Shown here piece by piece: positions 29,528-40,223 of a DNA stretch of 64,000 bases. Made by a program: the position numbers and the translations under genes. The notes beneath the pieces are model-generated. The model saw only the letters and a program-made list of their open reading frames with translations, made no database searches and was not told the origin of the DNA. Source of the stretch: Stutzerimonas kunmingensis (GTDB lineage: Bacteria; Pseudomonadota; Gammaproteobacteria; Pseudomonadales; Pseudomonadaceae); contig NZ_FORS01000008.1 of assembly GCF_900114065.1 (NCBI RefSeq), positions 115,265-179,264 on the forward strand. The letters are read 5' to 3'. The number at the start of each line of letters is the position of its first letter. Positions within the stretch are counted from its first letter, which is position 1.

Positions 29528-31450
29528 ATGAAACGTTCGATCGCCACCGTGTCGCTGAGCGGCACCCTGCCGGAGAAGCTGGAGGCCGCCGCGGCGGCTG
29601 GATTCGATGGCGTCGAGCTGTTCGAGAACGACCTGCTCTATCACTCCGGCAGCCCGCAGGACATCCGCCGCCTGTGCGAGGACCTGGGCATTGCCGTCAC
29701 GCTGTTCCAGCCGTTCCGCGATTTCGAGGGCTGCCCGCGTGCGCGGGTGCAGCGCAATCTCGATCGCGCCGAGCGCAAGTTCGACCTGATGCACGAGCTG
29801 GGTGTCGACCTGATGCTGCTCTGCAGCAACGTCCAGGCCGATGCGCTGGGCGACAACGAGACGCTGGTGGGTGACCTCGGCCAGATCGCCGAGCGCGCCG
29901 GCGCGCGCGGGCTGCGCGTGGGTTACGAAGCGCTGGCCTGGGGCCGCCACGTGAAGACCTGGCGACAGGTCTGGTCACTGGTGCAACAGGTCGACAATCC
30001 CGCACTGGGGGTGATTCTCGACAGTTTCCATACGCTGGCGCTGGGCGACGACCCGAGCGGCATCGTCGACATTCCCGGCGAGCGAATCTTCTTCGTGCAG
30101 CTGGCCGATGCGCCGCTGCTGGCGATGGATGTGCTGCAGTGGAGCCGGCATTTCCGTTGTTTTCCCGGGCAGGGCGAATTCGACCTGGCGGGCTTTCTCG
30201 CGCCGGTGCTGCAGGCCGGCTACAGCGGCCCGTTGTCGCTGGAGGTGTTCAACGATGGCTTCCGCGCCGCGCCGCCGCGTGGCATCGCCGCCGACGGCCT
30301 GCGTGCGTTGCAGCACCTGGAGGAGAAGACCGGGCAACGCCTGAGTCTCTCGGCCAGCCCGGGGCTGGCGCAGACACTGTTCACGCCACCACCGGCACCG
30401 CGCTACGAAGGCATCGATTTCCTCGAGTTCGCGGTGGACGAGCCGCACGCCGTGCGCCTCGGCAGCTGGCTGCAGCGTCTTGGCTTCGCCCATGTCGGTC
30501 AGCACCGCTCGAAGGATGTACAGCTGTTTCGTCAGGGCGAGATCAATATCGTGCTCAATGCCGAGCCCTATTCGTTCGCCCACAACTATTTCGAGGCGCA
30601 TGGCCCTTCGGTGTGCGCCATGGCGCTGAAGATCGGCGAGGAAGGGCCGGCGCTGGCACGTGCCTGCGCCTTCGGCGGCCAGCCCTACCGTGGCCTGATC
30701 GGGCCGAACGAACGGCAGATTCCGGCCGTGCGGGCGCCGGACGGCAGCCTGATCTATCTGCTCGAATCCGGTGCGCCAGGGCAGAGCAACTACGATATCG
30801 ACTTTCGCCTGCATGCGGTCGGCCCGAAGGATGCGGGCTTGCAGCGTATCGATCACATGGCTACCGCGCTGCCGGCCGAAAGCCTGGCCAGCTGGGTGCT
30901 GTTCTATCGCAGCCTGTTCGATTTCGAGGCCGACAACGAGCTGCTGCTGCCCGATCCCTACGGACTGATGAAGTGCCGCGCCATGCGTAGCCCCTGCGGT
31001 CGCGTCCGGCTGCCGCTGAACACCTCGCAGGATCGCGACACCGTGATCGCCCAGGCGCTGTCCAGTTATCGTGGCGCCGGGGTGCACCACGTGGCGTTCG
31101 CCTGCGACGACATCTTCGCCGAGGTCGCCCGGGCGCAGGCGGCCGGGGTGCCGTTGCTGGAAATCCCGCGCAACTACTACGACGATCTGGCGGCGCGGTT
31201 CGATTTCGACGACGCGCTGCTCGCCGAGCTGGCGCGCTACAACGTGCTCTACGACCGTGATGCCGAGGGTGGCGAGCTGTTTCACGTCTACACCGAGCCG
31301 TTCGAAGGCCGCTTCTTCTTCGAGATCCTGCAGCGCTGCAATGGCTACACCGGCTACGGCACCGCGAATGTCGCGGTGCGCCTGGCGGCGATGGCCAAGC
31401 AATGCCGCCGTTCGGTCTCCGGCACCACCAGCGTCGCCAGCGCCTGCTGA
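29528..31450 (+). CDS. quiC: 3-Dehydroshikimate dehydratase fused to HPPD-like domain (QuiC1 type)
   Basis: A 640-residue fusion. Residues about 1-285 form a TIM-barrel sugar-isomerase-like 3-dehydroshikimate dehydratase (KRSIATVSLSGTLPEKLEAA, LLCSNVQAD, LEVFNDGFR). Residues about 305-630 form a vicinal-oxygen-chelate HPPD-like half (IDFLEFAVDE, GVHHVAFACDDI, FFEILQR). This two-part architecture is that of Pseudomonas QuiC1, which dehydrates 3-dehydroshikimate to protocatechuate; the C-terminal half is not known to have full HPPD activity. ATG 29528 has ACAGGAG upstream. It lies 67 bases after the A-T-TE gene on the same strand, and no quinate dehydrogenase or transporter is adjacent. Confidence 0.9.
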   Translation: MKRSIATVSLSGTLPEKLEAAAAAGFDGVELFENDLLYHSGSPQDIRRLCEDLGIAVTLFQPFRDFEGCPRARVQRNLDRAERKFDLMHELGVDLMLLCSNVQADALGDNETLVGDLGQIAERAGARGLRVGYEALAWGRHVKTWRQVWSLVQQVDNPALGVILDSFHTLALGDDPSGIVDIPGERIFFVQLADAPLLAMDVLQWSRHFRCFPGQGEFDLAGFLAPVLQAGYSGPLSLEVFNDGFRAAPPRGIAADGLRALQHLEEKTGQRLSLSASPGLAQTLFTPPPAPRYEGIDFLEFAVDEPHAVRLGSWLQRLGFAHVGQHRSKDVQLFRQGEINIVLNAEPYSFAHNYFEAHGPSVCAMALKIGEEGPALARACAFGGQPYRGLIGPNERQIPAVRAPDGSLIYLLESGAPGQSNYDIDFRLHAVGPKDAGLQRIDHMATALPAESLASWVLFYRSLFDFEADNELLLPDPYGLMKCRAMRSPCGRVRLPLNTSQDRDTVIAQALSSYRGAGVHHVAFACDDIFAEVARAQAAGVPLLEIPRNYYDDLAARFDFDDALLAELARYNVLYDRDAEGGELFHVYTEPFEGRFFFEILQRCNGYTGYGTANVAVRLAAMAKQCRRSVSGTTSVASAC

Positions 31451-31479
31451 AATGACGGCGAACTCGACCGCCAGGCTCC

Positions 31480-31641
31480 AGTGGCCTGTTTGGTAAGTTC
31501 AGTTGGTCAATTTCGGTGCCCATGGCCCCCGATACTGCGTTGCTGCTCCTTGCCATAGCCCAGCTATGACTCGTCGCAGCGCCTTGTTTCGGACCCATGC
31601 TCATCCGAACTTGCCTCAACCCACTCACCGCAAAGGCCACT
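31480..31641. repeat. Palindromic MITE-like element, copy 1 (long form)
   Basis: A 162-base element bounded by inverted AGTGGCC / GGCCACT ends, sharing GTAAGTTCAGTTGGTCAATT-like and CATCCGAACTTGCC segments with copy 2 at 37667. Its centre contains a further dyad (CCATAGC / GCTATG and GTTGCTGC / GTCGCAGC) that copy 2 lacks. Non-coding; located between quiC and the histidine kinase gene. Confidence 0.8.
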
Positions 31642-31729
31642 AGCTCGACGCCGCGAGCGCGATGGTATGATCACGGCCTCGCCGCGCCTACTGCTGATTA
31701 TTCGCCTCGCGCGGCCGCTGGAGCCCACC

Positions 31730-34222
31730 GTGCCCACCTCAAAGCCAATCGGCCTGCGTCAATGGATCTGGCGGGCCTTCGTGCGCAGCGCGCTCATCCC
31801 ACTGGTGCTGGTGGAGACCGCGTTGATCGCGATCTATCTGCTGACCAACAACGCCATTCGCGACGCCCAGGTCGAGCATCTGCGCGAAACCGCGCTCAAC
31901 GACCTGCAGGCGGCGGTAAGTCTTGAGTCGCGTCTGATCAGCGAGCAGCTCAGCCAGGTCAGCTCCCTGACCCAGTTGTATCGCAATCTCACCGCGCAGG
32001 CGCTGCAGAGTGAAGCGCCGCAGCAGACGCCCAATCTAGCGCTGAGCGACGACGGGGTGCGCTACAGCCCCAGCGATGACGGCGGTGCCGCCGTGTTCTA
32101 TTCCAACGCCACTGCCCCCGAGCGGCATGACCTGCAGAAGATCGCCAGGCTGCGGCAGCTGGAGCCGCTGATGAAGGAGATCGAGGCGCGCAATCCGCTG
32201 GTCGCCAGCCTCTACTTCAACACTTGGGATAGCTTCAACCATATCTATCCGTGGTTCTTCACGCTCGATCAGTACCCGGCGGACATGGATATCCCCAAGT
32301 ACAACTTCTATTACCTGGCAGACGCCAAGCACAACCCGTCGCGCGGCGTAGTGTGGACCGATGTCTACCTCGACCCGGCCGGGCACGGCTGGATGATGTC
32401 GGCGACCGCGCCGGTGTACCGCGGCGATTTTCTCGAAGGCGTGGTCGGCATCGACATCACCGTCAGCGGCATCCTCGAGCAGATCGGCCAGGTGCAGGTG
32501 CCCTGGGGTGGCTACGCCATGCTGGTCAGCGATGATCTGTCGATCATGGCGCTGCCCGAACCTGGCGAAGCGGATTTCGGCCTGGCCGAGCTGACCGAGC
32601 ATTCCTATCTGGATGCCATCCGCCGCGAGGTGTTCAAACCGGAGGATTTCCAGCTTGATCGCCGCCCGGAAACCGCTGAACTCGCCGCGGCGATCTCCGG
32701 GGCCAGCAGCGGCGTACAGCAGGTGATGCTTGGCGGCCGGCCGCAGCTGGTGGCCTGGACCACTGTGGCGCAGACCGGCTGGCACCTGCTGGCGGTGGTC
32801 GATGAGGCCGCGGTATTTCGCCAGACCAATGCCCTGGCGAGCCGTTATCAGCAGATCGGCTATCTGCTGATCGCCGGGTTGGTGCTGTTCTATATCGGTT
32901 TCTTCGCCCTCATGTGGCTGCGCGCACGCCAGCTCAGCGGCGCGCTGCTGACGCCCATCGCCGGCATCTCGCGGATGCTCGGCGAGATCGGCGTCGGCCG
33001 CTGGCAGCCGCAGCCGGCCCAGTCGCAGATCCGCGAACTGGACGAAATGTGTCGCCACACCCAGGACATTGGCAGCCGCCTGGCCTATAGCGAGTCCGAG
33101 CGCTGGGAGGCGCAACGACGACTGGAACTGGTGCTGGAAAGCGCAACCGAGAGCCTCTGGGAATATGACATGCCCAACCACCGGCTGCGTATACGCGGCG
33201 GTATGGGGACGCGCTTCGGCCTGCCGTCGGGGCAGCTCAGCGATAGCGAGTTCCGTCGCCGTATCCACCCCGACGACTTGCCGCAGGCGCTGGCGCAGAT
33301 CGAACGCGTCAGCCGCGGGCTGCAGCAGCGCTACGAGGCCGAATACCGCTTCGCCGATACCCAGGGCCACTACCACTGGCTGCTCAGCCGCGCGCGTGTG
33401 CTTGAACATGATCCGGATACCGGCGTGGCGAAGATACTGGCCGGTACCCATGTGGATATCGACGCGCTGAAGCGGGTCGAGGAAGAACTACGCGCGGCGA
33501 CCCTGCAGGCCCAGGCTGCCAGCGAAGCGAAGGGCCGGCTGCTCTCGGGTATCAGCCATGAACTGCGCACGCCGCTCAATGCGATTCTCGGTTTCGCCCA
33601 GCTGATGCGCATGGACTGCGACGACGAGAGCCAATCCGAGGCGGCGGAATACCTCGACGAGATCCTGCTTGCCAGCCGCCATCTCAACCAGCTGCTGGGC
33701 GAGATTCTCGAGTGGTCCAGCCTGCAGAACGAACCGGCGCAGCTCGAACTGCAGGCGGTGGACGTCTGCAAACTGATGCGCGAGTGCGCCGAACTGGTCT
33801 CGCTCGAGGTTCAGCAACGCGGCCTGCATCTGCAATTGCAGTTGCCGGATGAGCCACTGCAGGTGCTTGCCGAGCCGCGTCGGTTGCGCCAGGTGCTGCT
33901 CAACCTGCTGTCCAACGCGATGAAGTACAACGTCCCCGATGGCCACATCAGCCTGCGTACCGAAACCAGCCCGGGGCATGTGCGGCTGTTGGTCGAGGAT
34001 ACGGGATTGGGCATCGAGCCCACGCAGCAGGCGCAGGTGTTCGAACCCTTCCAGCGGCTCGGGCGCGAGAACAGCATGATTCAGGGCACCGGTATAGGGC
34101 TGTCGCTGTGCCTGGAGTTCGCCCGCCTGATGAACGGCCAGCTGGGACTGCACAGCGAACCTGGCGTCGGCAGCCGTTTCTGGATCGAACTGCCACGCCT
34201 GGCGCCTGCTGCGCTGCAGTAG
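31730..34222 (+). CDS. Cache/PAS sensor histidine kinase
   Basis: An 830-residue inner-membrane kinase. TM1 at about 22-42, a large periplasmic Cache-like sensor (about 43-370, with FNHIYPWFFTLDQYP and GVVGIDITVSG), TM2 at about 375-400, a PAS domain (about 455-575), HisKA with phospho-His610 in SGISHELRTPLN, and an HATPase domain (VLLNLLSNAMKYN, VEDTGLGI). No receiver domain is fused, and no response regulator is adjacent. I favour GTG 31730 (GGAG upstream); ATG 31667 would add 21 residues but lies in promoter-like sequence with TATGAT. It may signal amino-acid or carboxylate ligands, as many Cache kinases do; the ligand is unknown. Confidence 0.88.
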   Translation: MPTSKPIGLRQWIWRAFVRSALIPLVLVETALIAIYLLTNNAIRDAQVEHLRETALNDLQAAVSLESRLISEQLSQVSSLTQLYRNLTAQALQSEAPQQTPNLALSDDGVRYSPSDDGGAAVFYSNATAPERHDLQKIARLRQLEPLMKEIEARNPLVASLYFNTWDSFNHIYPWFFTLDQYPADMDIPKYNFYYLADAKHNPSRGVVWTDVYLDPAGHGWMMSATAPVYRGDFLEGVVGIDITVSGILEQIGQVQVPWGGYAMLVSDDLSIMALPEPGEADFGLAELTEHSYLDAIRREVFKPEDFQLDRRPETAELAAAISGASSGVQQVMLGGRPQLVAWTTVAQTGWHLLAVVDEAAVFRQTNALASRYQQIGYLLIAGLVLFYIGFFALMWLRARQLSGALLTPIAGISRMLGEIGVGRWQPQPAQSQIRELDEMCRHTQDIGSRLAYSESERWEAQRRLELVLESATESLWEYDMPNHRLRIRGGMGTRFGLPSGQLSDSEFRRRIHPDDLPQALAQIERVSRGLQQRYEAEYRFADTQGHYHWLLSRARVLEHDPDTGVAKILAGTHVDIDALKRVEEELRAATLQAQAASEAKGRLLSGISHELRTPLNAILGFAQLMRMDCDDESQSEAAEYLDEILLASRHLNQLLGEILEWSSLQNEPAQLELQAVDVCKLMRECAELVSLEVQQRGLHLQLQLPDEPLQVLAEPRRLRQVLLNLLSNAMKYNVPDGHISLRTETSPGHVRLLVEDTGLGIEPTQQAQVFEPFQRLGRENSMIQGTGIGLSLCLEFARLMNGQLGLHSEPGVGSRFWIELPRLAPAALQ

Positions 34223-34370
34223 CGCGGGGTACTGGCTGGTCACGCCTTGCGCTATACTGCGCGGCTTTCGCGCGGGCGGCCAAGGTCGGTCCGCGACTGT
34301 CCAGGCCACGCTCTTTTGCGTGGTTTGTTGTTCTTGACGCGCCCGCGGGCGCCCAATGAGAGGCACGACG

Positions 34371-34859
34371 ATGAGCGCACTGGTAGGCGTGATCATGGGC
34401 TCCAAGTCCGACTGGTCCACCCTGAGCCACACCGCCGACATGCTGGAAAAGCTGGGCATCCCCCATGAAGTGACGGTGGTGTCCGCCCATCGCACCCCGG
34501 ACCTGCTCTTCCAGTACGCCGAACAGGCCGAAGCCCGCGGGTTGCGCGTGATCATCGCCGGCGCCGGCGGTGCCGCCCATCTGCCGGGCATGTGCGCCGC
34601 CAAGACGCACCTGCCGGTGCTCGGCGTGCCGGTGCAGTCCTCGATGCTCTCCGGCGTCGATTCGCTGCTGTCCATCGTGCAGATGCCGGCGGGCGTGCCG
34701 GTCGCCACCCTGGCCATCGGCAAAGCCGGCGCGATCAACGCCGCGCTGCTGTCGGCGAGCATCCTCGGTCACGAGTTTCCCGAGTATCACCAGGCACTGA
34801 AGAAATTCCGCGACGAGCAGACCCAGACCGTTCTGGACAGCCCGGACCCACGCGTCTGA
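34371..34859 (+). CDS. purE: N5-carboxyaminoimidazole ribonucleotide mutase
   Basis: A 162-residue class I PurE that converts N5-CAIR to CAIR in purine synthesis. Signature segments: [37 protein letters not shown] and the C-terminal [10 protein letters not shown]. Start ATG 34371 follows GAGAGG; an in-frame ATG at 34356 is less likely. Followed by purK in the same direction after 104 bases. Confidence 0.97.
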   Translation: MSALVGVIMGSKSDWSTLSHTADMLEKLGIPHEVTVVSAHRTPDLLFQYAEQAEARGLRVIIAGAGGAAHLPGMCAAKTHLPVLGVPVQSSMLSGVDSLLSIVQMPAGVPVATLAIGKAGAINAALLSASILGHEFPEYHQALKKFRDEQTQTVLDSPDPRV

Positions 34860-34963
34860 GCCGACCCTGCCGGCGCGGCGACGCCCGCTGGCGGGTATAA
34901 ACTTGCTTTCCTGCGCCGCGCGACGCGCGCGCTCGATCTGCCGCCTACTGAAGGGCCGTTGAT

Positions 34964-36049
34964 ATGAAAATTGGTGTGATCGGTGGCGGCCAGCTGGGCC
35001 GCATGCTGGCCCTGGCGGGCACTCCGCTGGGCATGAGCTTCGCCTTCCTCGACCCGGCACCGGATGCCTGCGCCCAGGCCCTCGGTGAGCACATCCGCGC
35101 CGACTACGACGACAAGGACCACCTGCGCCGGCTGGCCGACGAGGTGGATCTGGTGACCTTCGAGTTCGAGAGCGTACCGGCTGAAACCGTGGCCTTTCTC
35201 TCGCAGTTCGTGCCGGTCTACCCGAGCGCCGAATCGCTGCGCATCGCCCGTGATCGCTGGTTCGAGAAATCCATGTTCAAGGATCTCGGCATTCCCACCC
35301 CGGAGTTCGCCGATATCCAGTCCCAGGCCGACCTCGACGCCGCGGTGGCCAGCATCGGCCTGCCAGCCGTGCTCAAGACCCGCACCCTGGGTTACGACGG
35401 CAAGGGCCAGAAGCTGCTGCGCAAGCCGGCCGATGTGAGCAATGCCTTCGCCGAGCTGGGCAGCGTGCCGTGCATCCTCGAGGGCTTCGTGCCCTTCACC
35501 GGGGAAGTCTCGCTGATCGCCGTGCGCGGCCGCGACGGCGAAACCTGCTTCTATCCGCTGGTGCACAACAGCCACGAGAGCGGCATCTTGCGGCTGTCGG
35601 TGGCCAGTAGTAATCATCCGCTGCAGGCGCTGGCCGAGGATTATGTCGGTCGTGTGCTCAAGCAGCTCGACTACGTTGGCGTGCTGGCCTTCGAGTTCTT
35701 CGAGGTCGATGGCGGCCTGAAGGCCAACGAGATCGCCCCGCGCGTGCACAACTCCGGGCACTGGACCATCGAAGGCGCCGAGTGCAGCCAGTTCGAGAAC
35801 CACCTGCGTGCCGTCGCCGGTCTGCCGCTGGGCTCGACCGCCAAGCTGGGCGAGAGCGCCATGCTCAACTTCATTGGTGAAGTTCCGCCGGTGGAAAAGG
35901 TCATCGCCATCGAGGATTGCCATCTGCATCACTACGGCAAGGCCTTCAAGGTCGGACGCAAAGTTGGCCACGCCACCCTGCGCTGCCCCGATCGCGCCAC
36001 CCTCGACCGGCAGATCACCGCCGTAGAGACGCTGATCCCGCATTCCTGA
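34964..36049 (+). CDS. purK: N5-carboxyaminoimidazole ribonucleotide synthetase
   Basis: A 361-residue ATP-grasp enzyme that makes N5-CAIR from AIR, ATP and bicarbonate. The N-terminus IGVIGGGQLGRMLALA, ATP-grasp lysine region KTRTLGYDGKGQ and EIAPRVHNSGHWT block are intact. It works with PurE encoded just upstream. This enzyme also consumes bicarbonate, although it is far from the permease genes. Confidence 0.97.
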   Translation: MKIGVIGGGQLGRMLALAGTPLGMSFAFLDPAPDACAQALGEHIRADYDDKDHLRRLADEVDLVTFEFESVPAETVAFLSQFVPVYPSAESLRIARDRWFEKSMFKDLGIPTPEFADIQSQADLDAAVASIGLPAVLKTRTLGYDGKGQKLLRKPADVSNAFAELGSVPCILEGFVPFTGEVSLIAVRGRDGETCFYPLVHNSHESGILRLSVASSNHPLQALAEDYVGRVLKQLDYVGVLAFEFFEVDGGLKANEIAPRVHNSGHWTIEGAECSQFENHLRAVAGLPLGSTAKLGESAMLNFIGEVPPVEKVIAIEDCHLHHYGKAFKVGRKVGHATLRCPDRATLDRQITAVETLIPHS

Positions 36050-36134
36050 CGCCCGGCCGTCAGGCTTCGGCGAACGGTGACAGAGCCCTCGGGTCCGATT
36101 GGTTACCCACCTTTCGGACCTCAGGAGCTTATCC

Positions 36135-36386
36135 ATGGGCATCATCGGCACCATCATCATCGGCCTCATCGTTGGCCTCATCGCGCGTTTCCTCAAGCCC
36201 GGCGACGACAGCATGGGCTGGATCATGACCATCCTGCTCGGTATCGGCGGCTCGCTGCTGGCGACCTATGGCGGACAGGCGCTCGGTCTGTACCAGGCGG
36301 GCGAAGGCGCAGGCTTTATCGGCGCGGTGGTCGGTGCGATCATCCTGCTGGTCATCTACGGCATGGTCACCAGCCGCAAACATTGA
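36135..36386 (+). CDS. GlsB/YeaQ/YmgE-family small membrane protein
   Basis: An 83-residue inner-membrane protein with three hydrophobic segments (MGIIGTIIIGLIVGLIARFL, then MGWIMTILLGIGGSLLATYGG, then the C-terminal GAVVGAIILLVIYG). This matches the transglycosylase-associated/GlsB stress family. ATG 36135 has CAGGAG nine bases upstream. Role in stress response is known only at family level. Confidence 0.9.
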   Translation: MGIIGTIIIGLIVGLIARFLKPGDDSMGWIMTILLGIGGSLLATYGGQALGLYQAGEGAGFIGAVVGAIILLVIYGMVTSRKH

Positions 36387-36437
36387 TCCACCGGGGGCCG
36401 CGCCCAGTGGCCCCGTTCTCTCTCATGTAGTTGCCTT

Positions 36438-36974
36438 ATGCGCACATTCGTCCTCTCGCTGCTCTGCTGTCTCGCACTTGTTTCCCACGCCCAGGCCACG
36501 CCGCCCGAACTCGACTGGCTCGAGCTGATGCCGCCCGAGGACCGCCAGGCGCTGGAGGAAATGCCCGAAATCGACCACTCGACGCCGGAAGATGCCGGCT
36601 TCAGCGATCAGGGCGGGCTGAAGCAGGACGCCGGGCTGCCGGCGGTGATGTACTCGGCCAAGACCGTCGCCGAACTGAATGGCCGCGAGATCCGTCTGGG
36701 CGGCTATCCGGTGCCGCTGGAGAGCGACGCGCGCGGGCGCAGCACCGAATTCTTCCTGGTGCCCTATCCGGGCGCCTGCATTCACGTACCGCCGCCGCCG
36801 CCGAACCAGATCGTGCTGGTGCGCTACCCGAAGGGCATCGCCCTGGAGGACATCTACGCGCCGCTGTGGGTGGACGGTCGCCTGCAAATCGAGCCGGTCA
36901 GCAACGATCTGGCCGATGCCGCCTATGCGCTGGAAGCCGCCGCAGTCGAGCTGGTCGACGAAAGCGACTTCTGA
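36438..36974 (+). CDS. Exported DUF3299 protein
   Basis: A 178-residue protein with a signal peptide (about 1-21, cleavage after AQA) and the DUF3299 core (about 90-175): NGREIRLGGYPVPLE, EFFLVPYPGACIHVPPPPPN and ALEDIYAPLWVDGRL. Periplasmic or lipoprotein-like, with no lipobox seen. Function unknown; family members often sit beside ABC transporters of the MacB/LolCDE type, but no such genes are here. Confidence 0.85.
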   Translation: MRTFVLSLLCCLALVSHAQATPPELDWLELMPPEDRQALEEMPEIDHSTPEDAGFSDQGGLKQDAGLPAVMYSAKTVAELNGREIRLGGYPVPLESDARGRSTEFFLVPYPGACIHVPPPPPNQIVLVRYPKGIALEDIYAPLWVDGRLQIEPVSNDLADAAYALEAAAVELVDESDF

Positions 36975-36984
36975 GCCACAGGCA

Positions 36985-37668
36985 ATGACGCTACCCACCG
37001 AGATATGTCAGGCGCTGCGCGAGCTTGCCGCGCACACCGATGGCATCGATCGACCGGTCTACCAAGCATTAGAGCGTGATCCGCTGGAGCCAATCATCGG
37101 TCTTGGCGACGCCGATGCGCCGCTCTGCTTTTTCGGTCGTGACCCAGGCCGCGAGGAGGTCCGCCATGGCGAGCCCTTCATCGGCTCCGGCGGGCAGATC
37201 GTCCGCCGCGTGCTCTATCGCCACCTGCATGGCGAGCAGATGCCGGATTTCGAGGCGGGGCGGGCGCTGGGGCGGCACTACTTCTGGATCAACACCGTGC
37301 CGTACAAGCAGGTCGGCAACAAGGCCTGGTCGATGGCAGTCAAGCGCCGCTTCCATCCGCTGATGCGCCAGTTGCTGGTGGACAACTGGCGCGGGCGGCA
37401 CATCATCACCCTCGGGCGCGAGGCGTTCCTCTGGTTCGGCATCGACCAGACGCGTGAGACGCGCCAGCGCCTGCAAGACTTCTGGCAGCGTGAGGACCGC
37501 TTCACCGCCAGCGTCGACGTCGAGCTACAGGACGAGCAGGGGCGGGCCCGAACCTTCACCCTGCACCCGCTGCCGCATCCCTCGCCGTTGAACCAGACCT
37601 GGTTCAAGCGCTTCCCGGTCCTGCTCAAGGCGCGCCTGCGCCAGCTCGACGAAAAACCAGCCCGTTAG
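36985..37668 (+). CDS. Uracil-DNA glycosylase-family protein
   Basis: A 227-residue protein of the uracil-DNA glycosylase superfamily: LCFFGRDPGREEVRHGEPFI corresponds to the motif-1 GExPG...PFxG region and LPHPSPLNQ to the conserved HPS/PLN motif. Motif 1 has FGRDPG instead of GEAPG, so activity on uracil is uncertain. ATG 36985 starts eleven bases after the DUF3299 stop. Its TAG stop (37666-37668) lies at the terminal repeat of the MITE-like element. Confidence 0.82.
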   Translation: MTLPTEICQALRELAAHTDGIDRPVYQALERDPLEPIIGLGDADAPLCFFGRDPGREEVRHGEPFIGSGGQIVRRVLYRHLHGEQMPDFEAGRALGRHYFWINTVPYKQVGNKAWSMAVKRRFHPLMRQLLVDNWRGRHIITLGREAFLWFGIDQTRETRQRLQDFWQREDRFTASVDVELQDEQGRARTFTLHPLPHPSPLNQTWFKRFPVLLKARLRQLDEKPAR

Positions 37669-37768
37669 TGGCCTTTGCTAAGTTCAGTTGGTCAATTTCG
37701 GCGCCATGGCCCCGATACTGTGTTGCTGCTCATCCGAACTTGCCTCAACCTACCCACCGCACAGGCCG

Positions 37769-37770
<2 letters not shown>
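37667..37770. repeat. Palindromic MITE-like element, copy 2 (short form)
   Basis: A 104-base copy of the element at 31480, with ends AGTGGCC and GGCCGCT and the same GTTCAGTTGGTCAATTTCG and CATCCGAACTTGCC segments. It lacks the central dyad of copy 1, an internal deletion of about 58 bases. It fills the gap between two convergent genes and touches both stop codons. Confidence 0.8.
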
Positions 37771-38758
<988 letters not shown>

Positions 38759-38943
38759 CGGGAGCCTCGTTGAATAGGGCGACTGCCCACAGGGTGCGGC
38801 AGTTGTCGGCCGAGGCCAAGCCGATTCGGAAGGGGATGTACTTCACTGCGTCAGCGCGGTACGCAGCGTCTGCACCTGCCGGATCGCTTTCCTATCTTCT
38901 TACGTTACCGTCTGTGCTAGGCGACTGATGCGCGGAGGCCGCG

Positions 38944-40164
38944 TTAAATAGAGCCATCGGCTTTCAGCATTGATCGAATCCCGCGCAGCGCCTGGCGGAT
39001 GCGGCTCTGGTTTTCTATCAGCGCGAAGCGGACGTGATCATCGCCATACTCGCCGAAGCCGATCCCGGGAGAGACCGCGACTTTGGCGTCTGCCATCAGC
39101 TTTTTGGCGAACTCCAGCGAGCCCAGGTGCTGATATCGCCCAGGGATTTTCGCCCAGACGTACATGGTTGCCTTGGGTTGCTCGACCATCCAGCCGATGG
39201 CTCGCAATCCTGAAACCAGTACATCTCGGCGGACTTGGTAGGTTTCAGCGATCTCTTTCACGCAGCCCTGGTCACCCTCCAGTGCGGCTATTGCGGCAAC
39301 CTGAAGCGGGGTGAACATGCCGTAGTCGTGGTAGCTCTTGATTCGCGCAAGCGCGTTGACGAGTTCGGCATTGCCCACCATGAAACCAACGCGCCATCCG
39401 GCCATGTTGTAGCTTTTCGACAGCGTGAAGAACTCGACTGCTACATCCTTGGCTCCAGGTACCTGCATGATCGAGGGGGCTTGCCAGCCATCGAACACGA
39501 TGTCCGCGTAGGCGAGGTCATGCACGACCAAGATGCCGTATTGCTTGGCGAGCGCGATCACCCGCTCGAAGAAATCGAGTTCGACGCATTGCGCCGTCGG
39601 GTTCGACGGAAAGCCAAAGATCATCATCTTCGGTGTCGGAATGGACTCACGAATGGCCCGCTCCAGCTCGATGAAAAAGTCCACGCCTGACACAAGTGGA
39701 ACGGAGCGAACTTGAGCGCCGGCGATCACCGCACCGTAGATATGGATCGGATAGCTTGGATTGGGCACTAGCACCGTGTCTCCGGCGTCCAGCGTCGCGA
39801 GCATCAAGTGCGCCAGCCCTTCCTTGGAGCCGATCGTCACGATTGCCTCGGTTTCCGGATCAATCTCCACGTTGTATCTGCTCTGGTACCACTGGGTGAT
39901 CGTGCGGCGCAGCCGGGGAATGCCTTTTGAACTCGAATACCCGTGCGTGTCGTCCCGCTGAGCGACCTCACAGAGCTTTGCCACGATATGTGGCGGCGTC
40001 GCGCCGTCTGGGTTGCCCATAGCGAGATCGACGATGTCCTCCCCTCTGCGTCTCGCTTCGAGCTTCAGCTCTGCGGTTACGTTGAAAACATATGCAGGTA
40101 GACGGTCAATTCGGCTGAACGCCATTTTGGATGGCGGGGTGGCGGACTGGTTGTTATTGGACAT
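38944..40164 (-). CDS. AlaC-type PLP aminotransferase
   Basis: A 406-residue class I aminotransferase resembling AlaC/YfdZ alanine transaminase. Visible blocks: [46 protein letters not shown], and the Schiff-base lysine in [16 protein letters not shown]. It interconverts pyruvate and glutamate with alanine and 2-oxoglutarate if it follows the family. It opens an accessory block of PLP-related genes and is somewhat lower in GC than the core genes. A second, core alaC probably exists elsewhere; this is inference. Confidence 0.88.
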   Translation of the reverse strand: MSNNNQSATPPSKMAFSRIDRLPAYVFNVTAELKLEARRRGEDIVDLAMGNPDGATPPHIVAKLCEVAQRDDTHGYSSSKGIPRLRRTITQWYQSRYNVEIDPETEAIVTIGSKEGLAHLMLATLDAGDTVLVPNPSYPIHIYGAVIAGAQVRSVPLVSGVDFFIELERAIRESIPTPKMMIFGFPSNPTAQCVELDFFERVIALAKQYGILVVHDLAYADIVFDGWQAPSIMQVPGAKDVAVEFFTLSKSYNMAGWRVGFMVGNAELVNALARIKSYHDYGMFTPLQVAAIAALEGDQGCVKEIAETYQVRRDVLVSGLRAIGWMVEQPKATMYVWAKIPGRYQHLGSLEFAKKLMADAKVAVSPGIGFGEYGDDHVRFALIENQSRIRQALRGIRSMLKADGSI

Positions 40165-40223
40165 TTGGATCTCGAGAATGAAGGCGGATATCCGAGCGGG
40201 AACGCGTGTGGCCAGTTGTTTTG

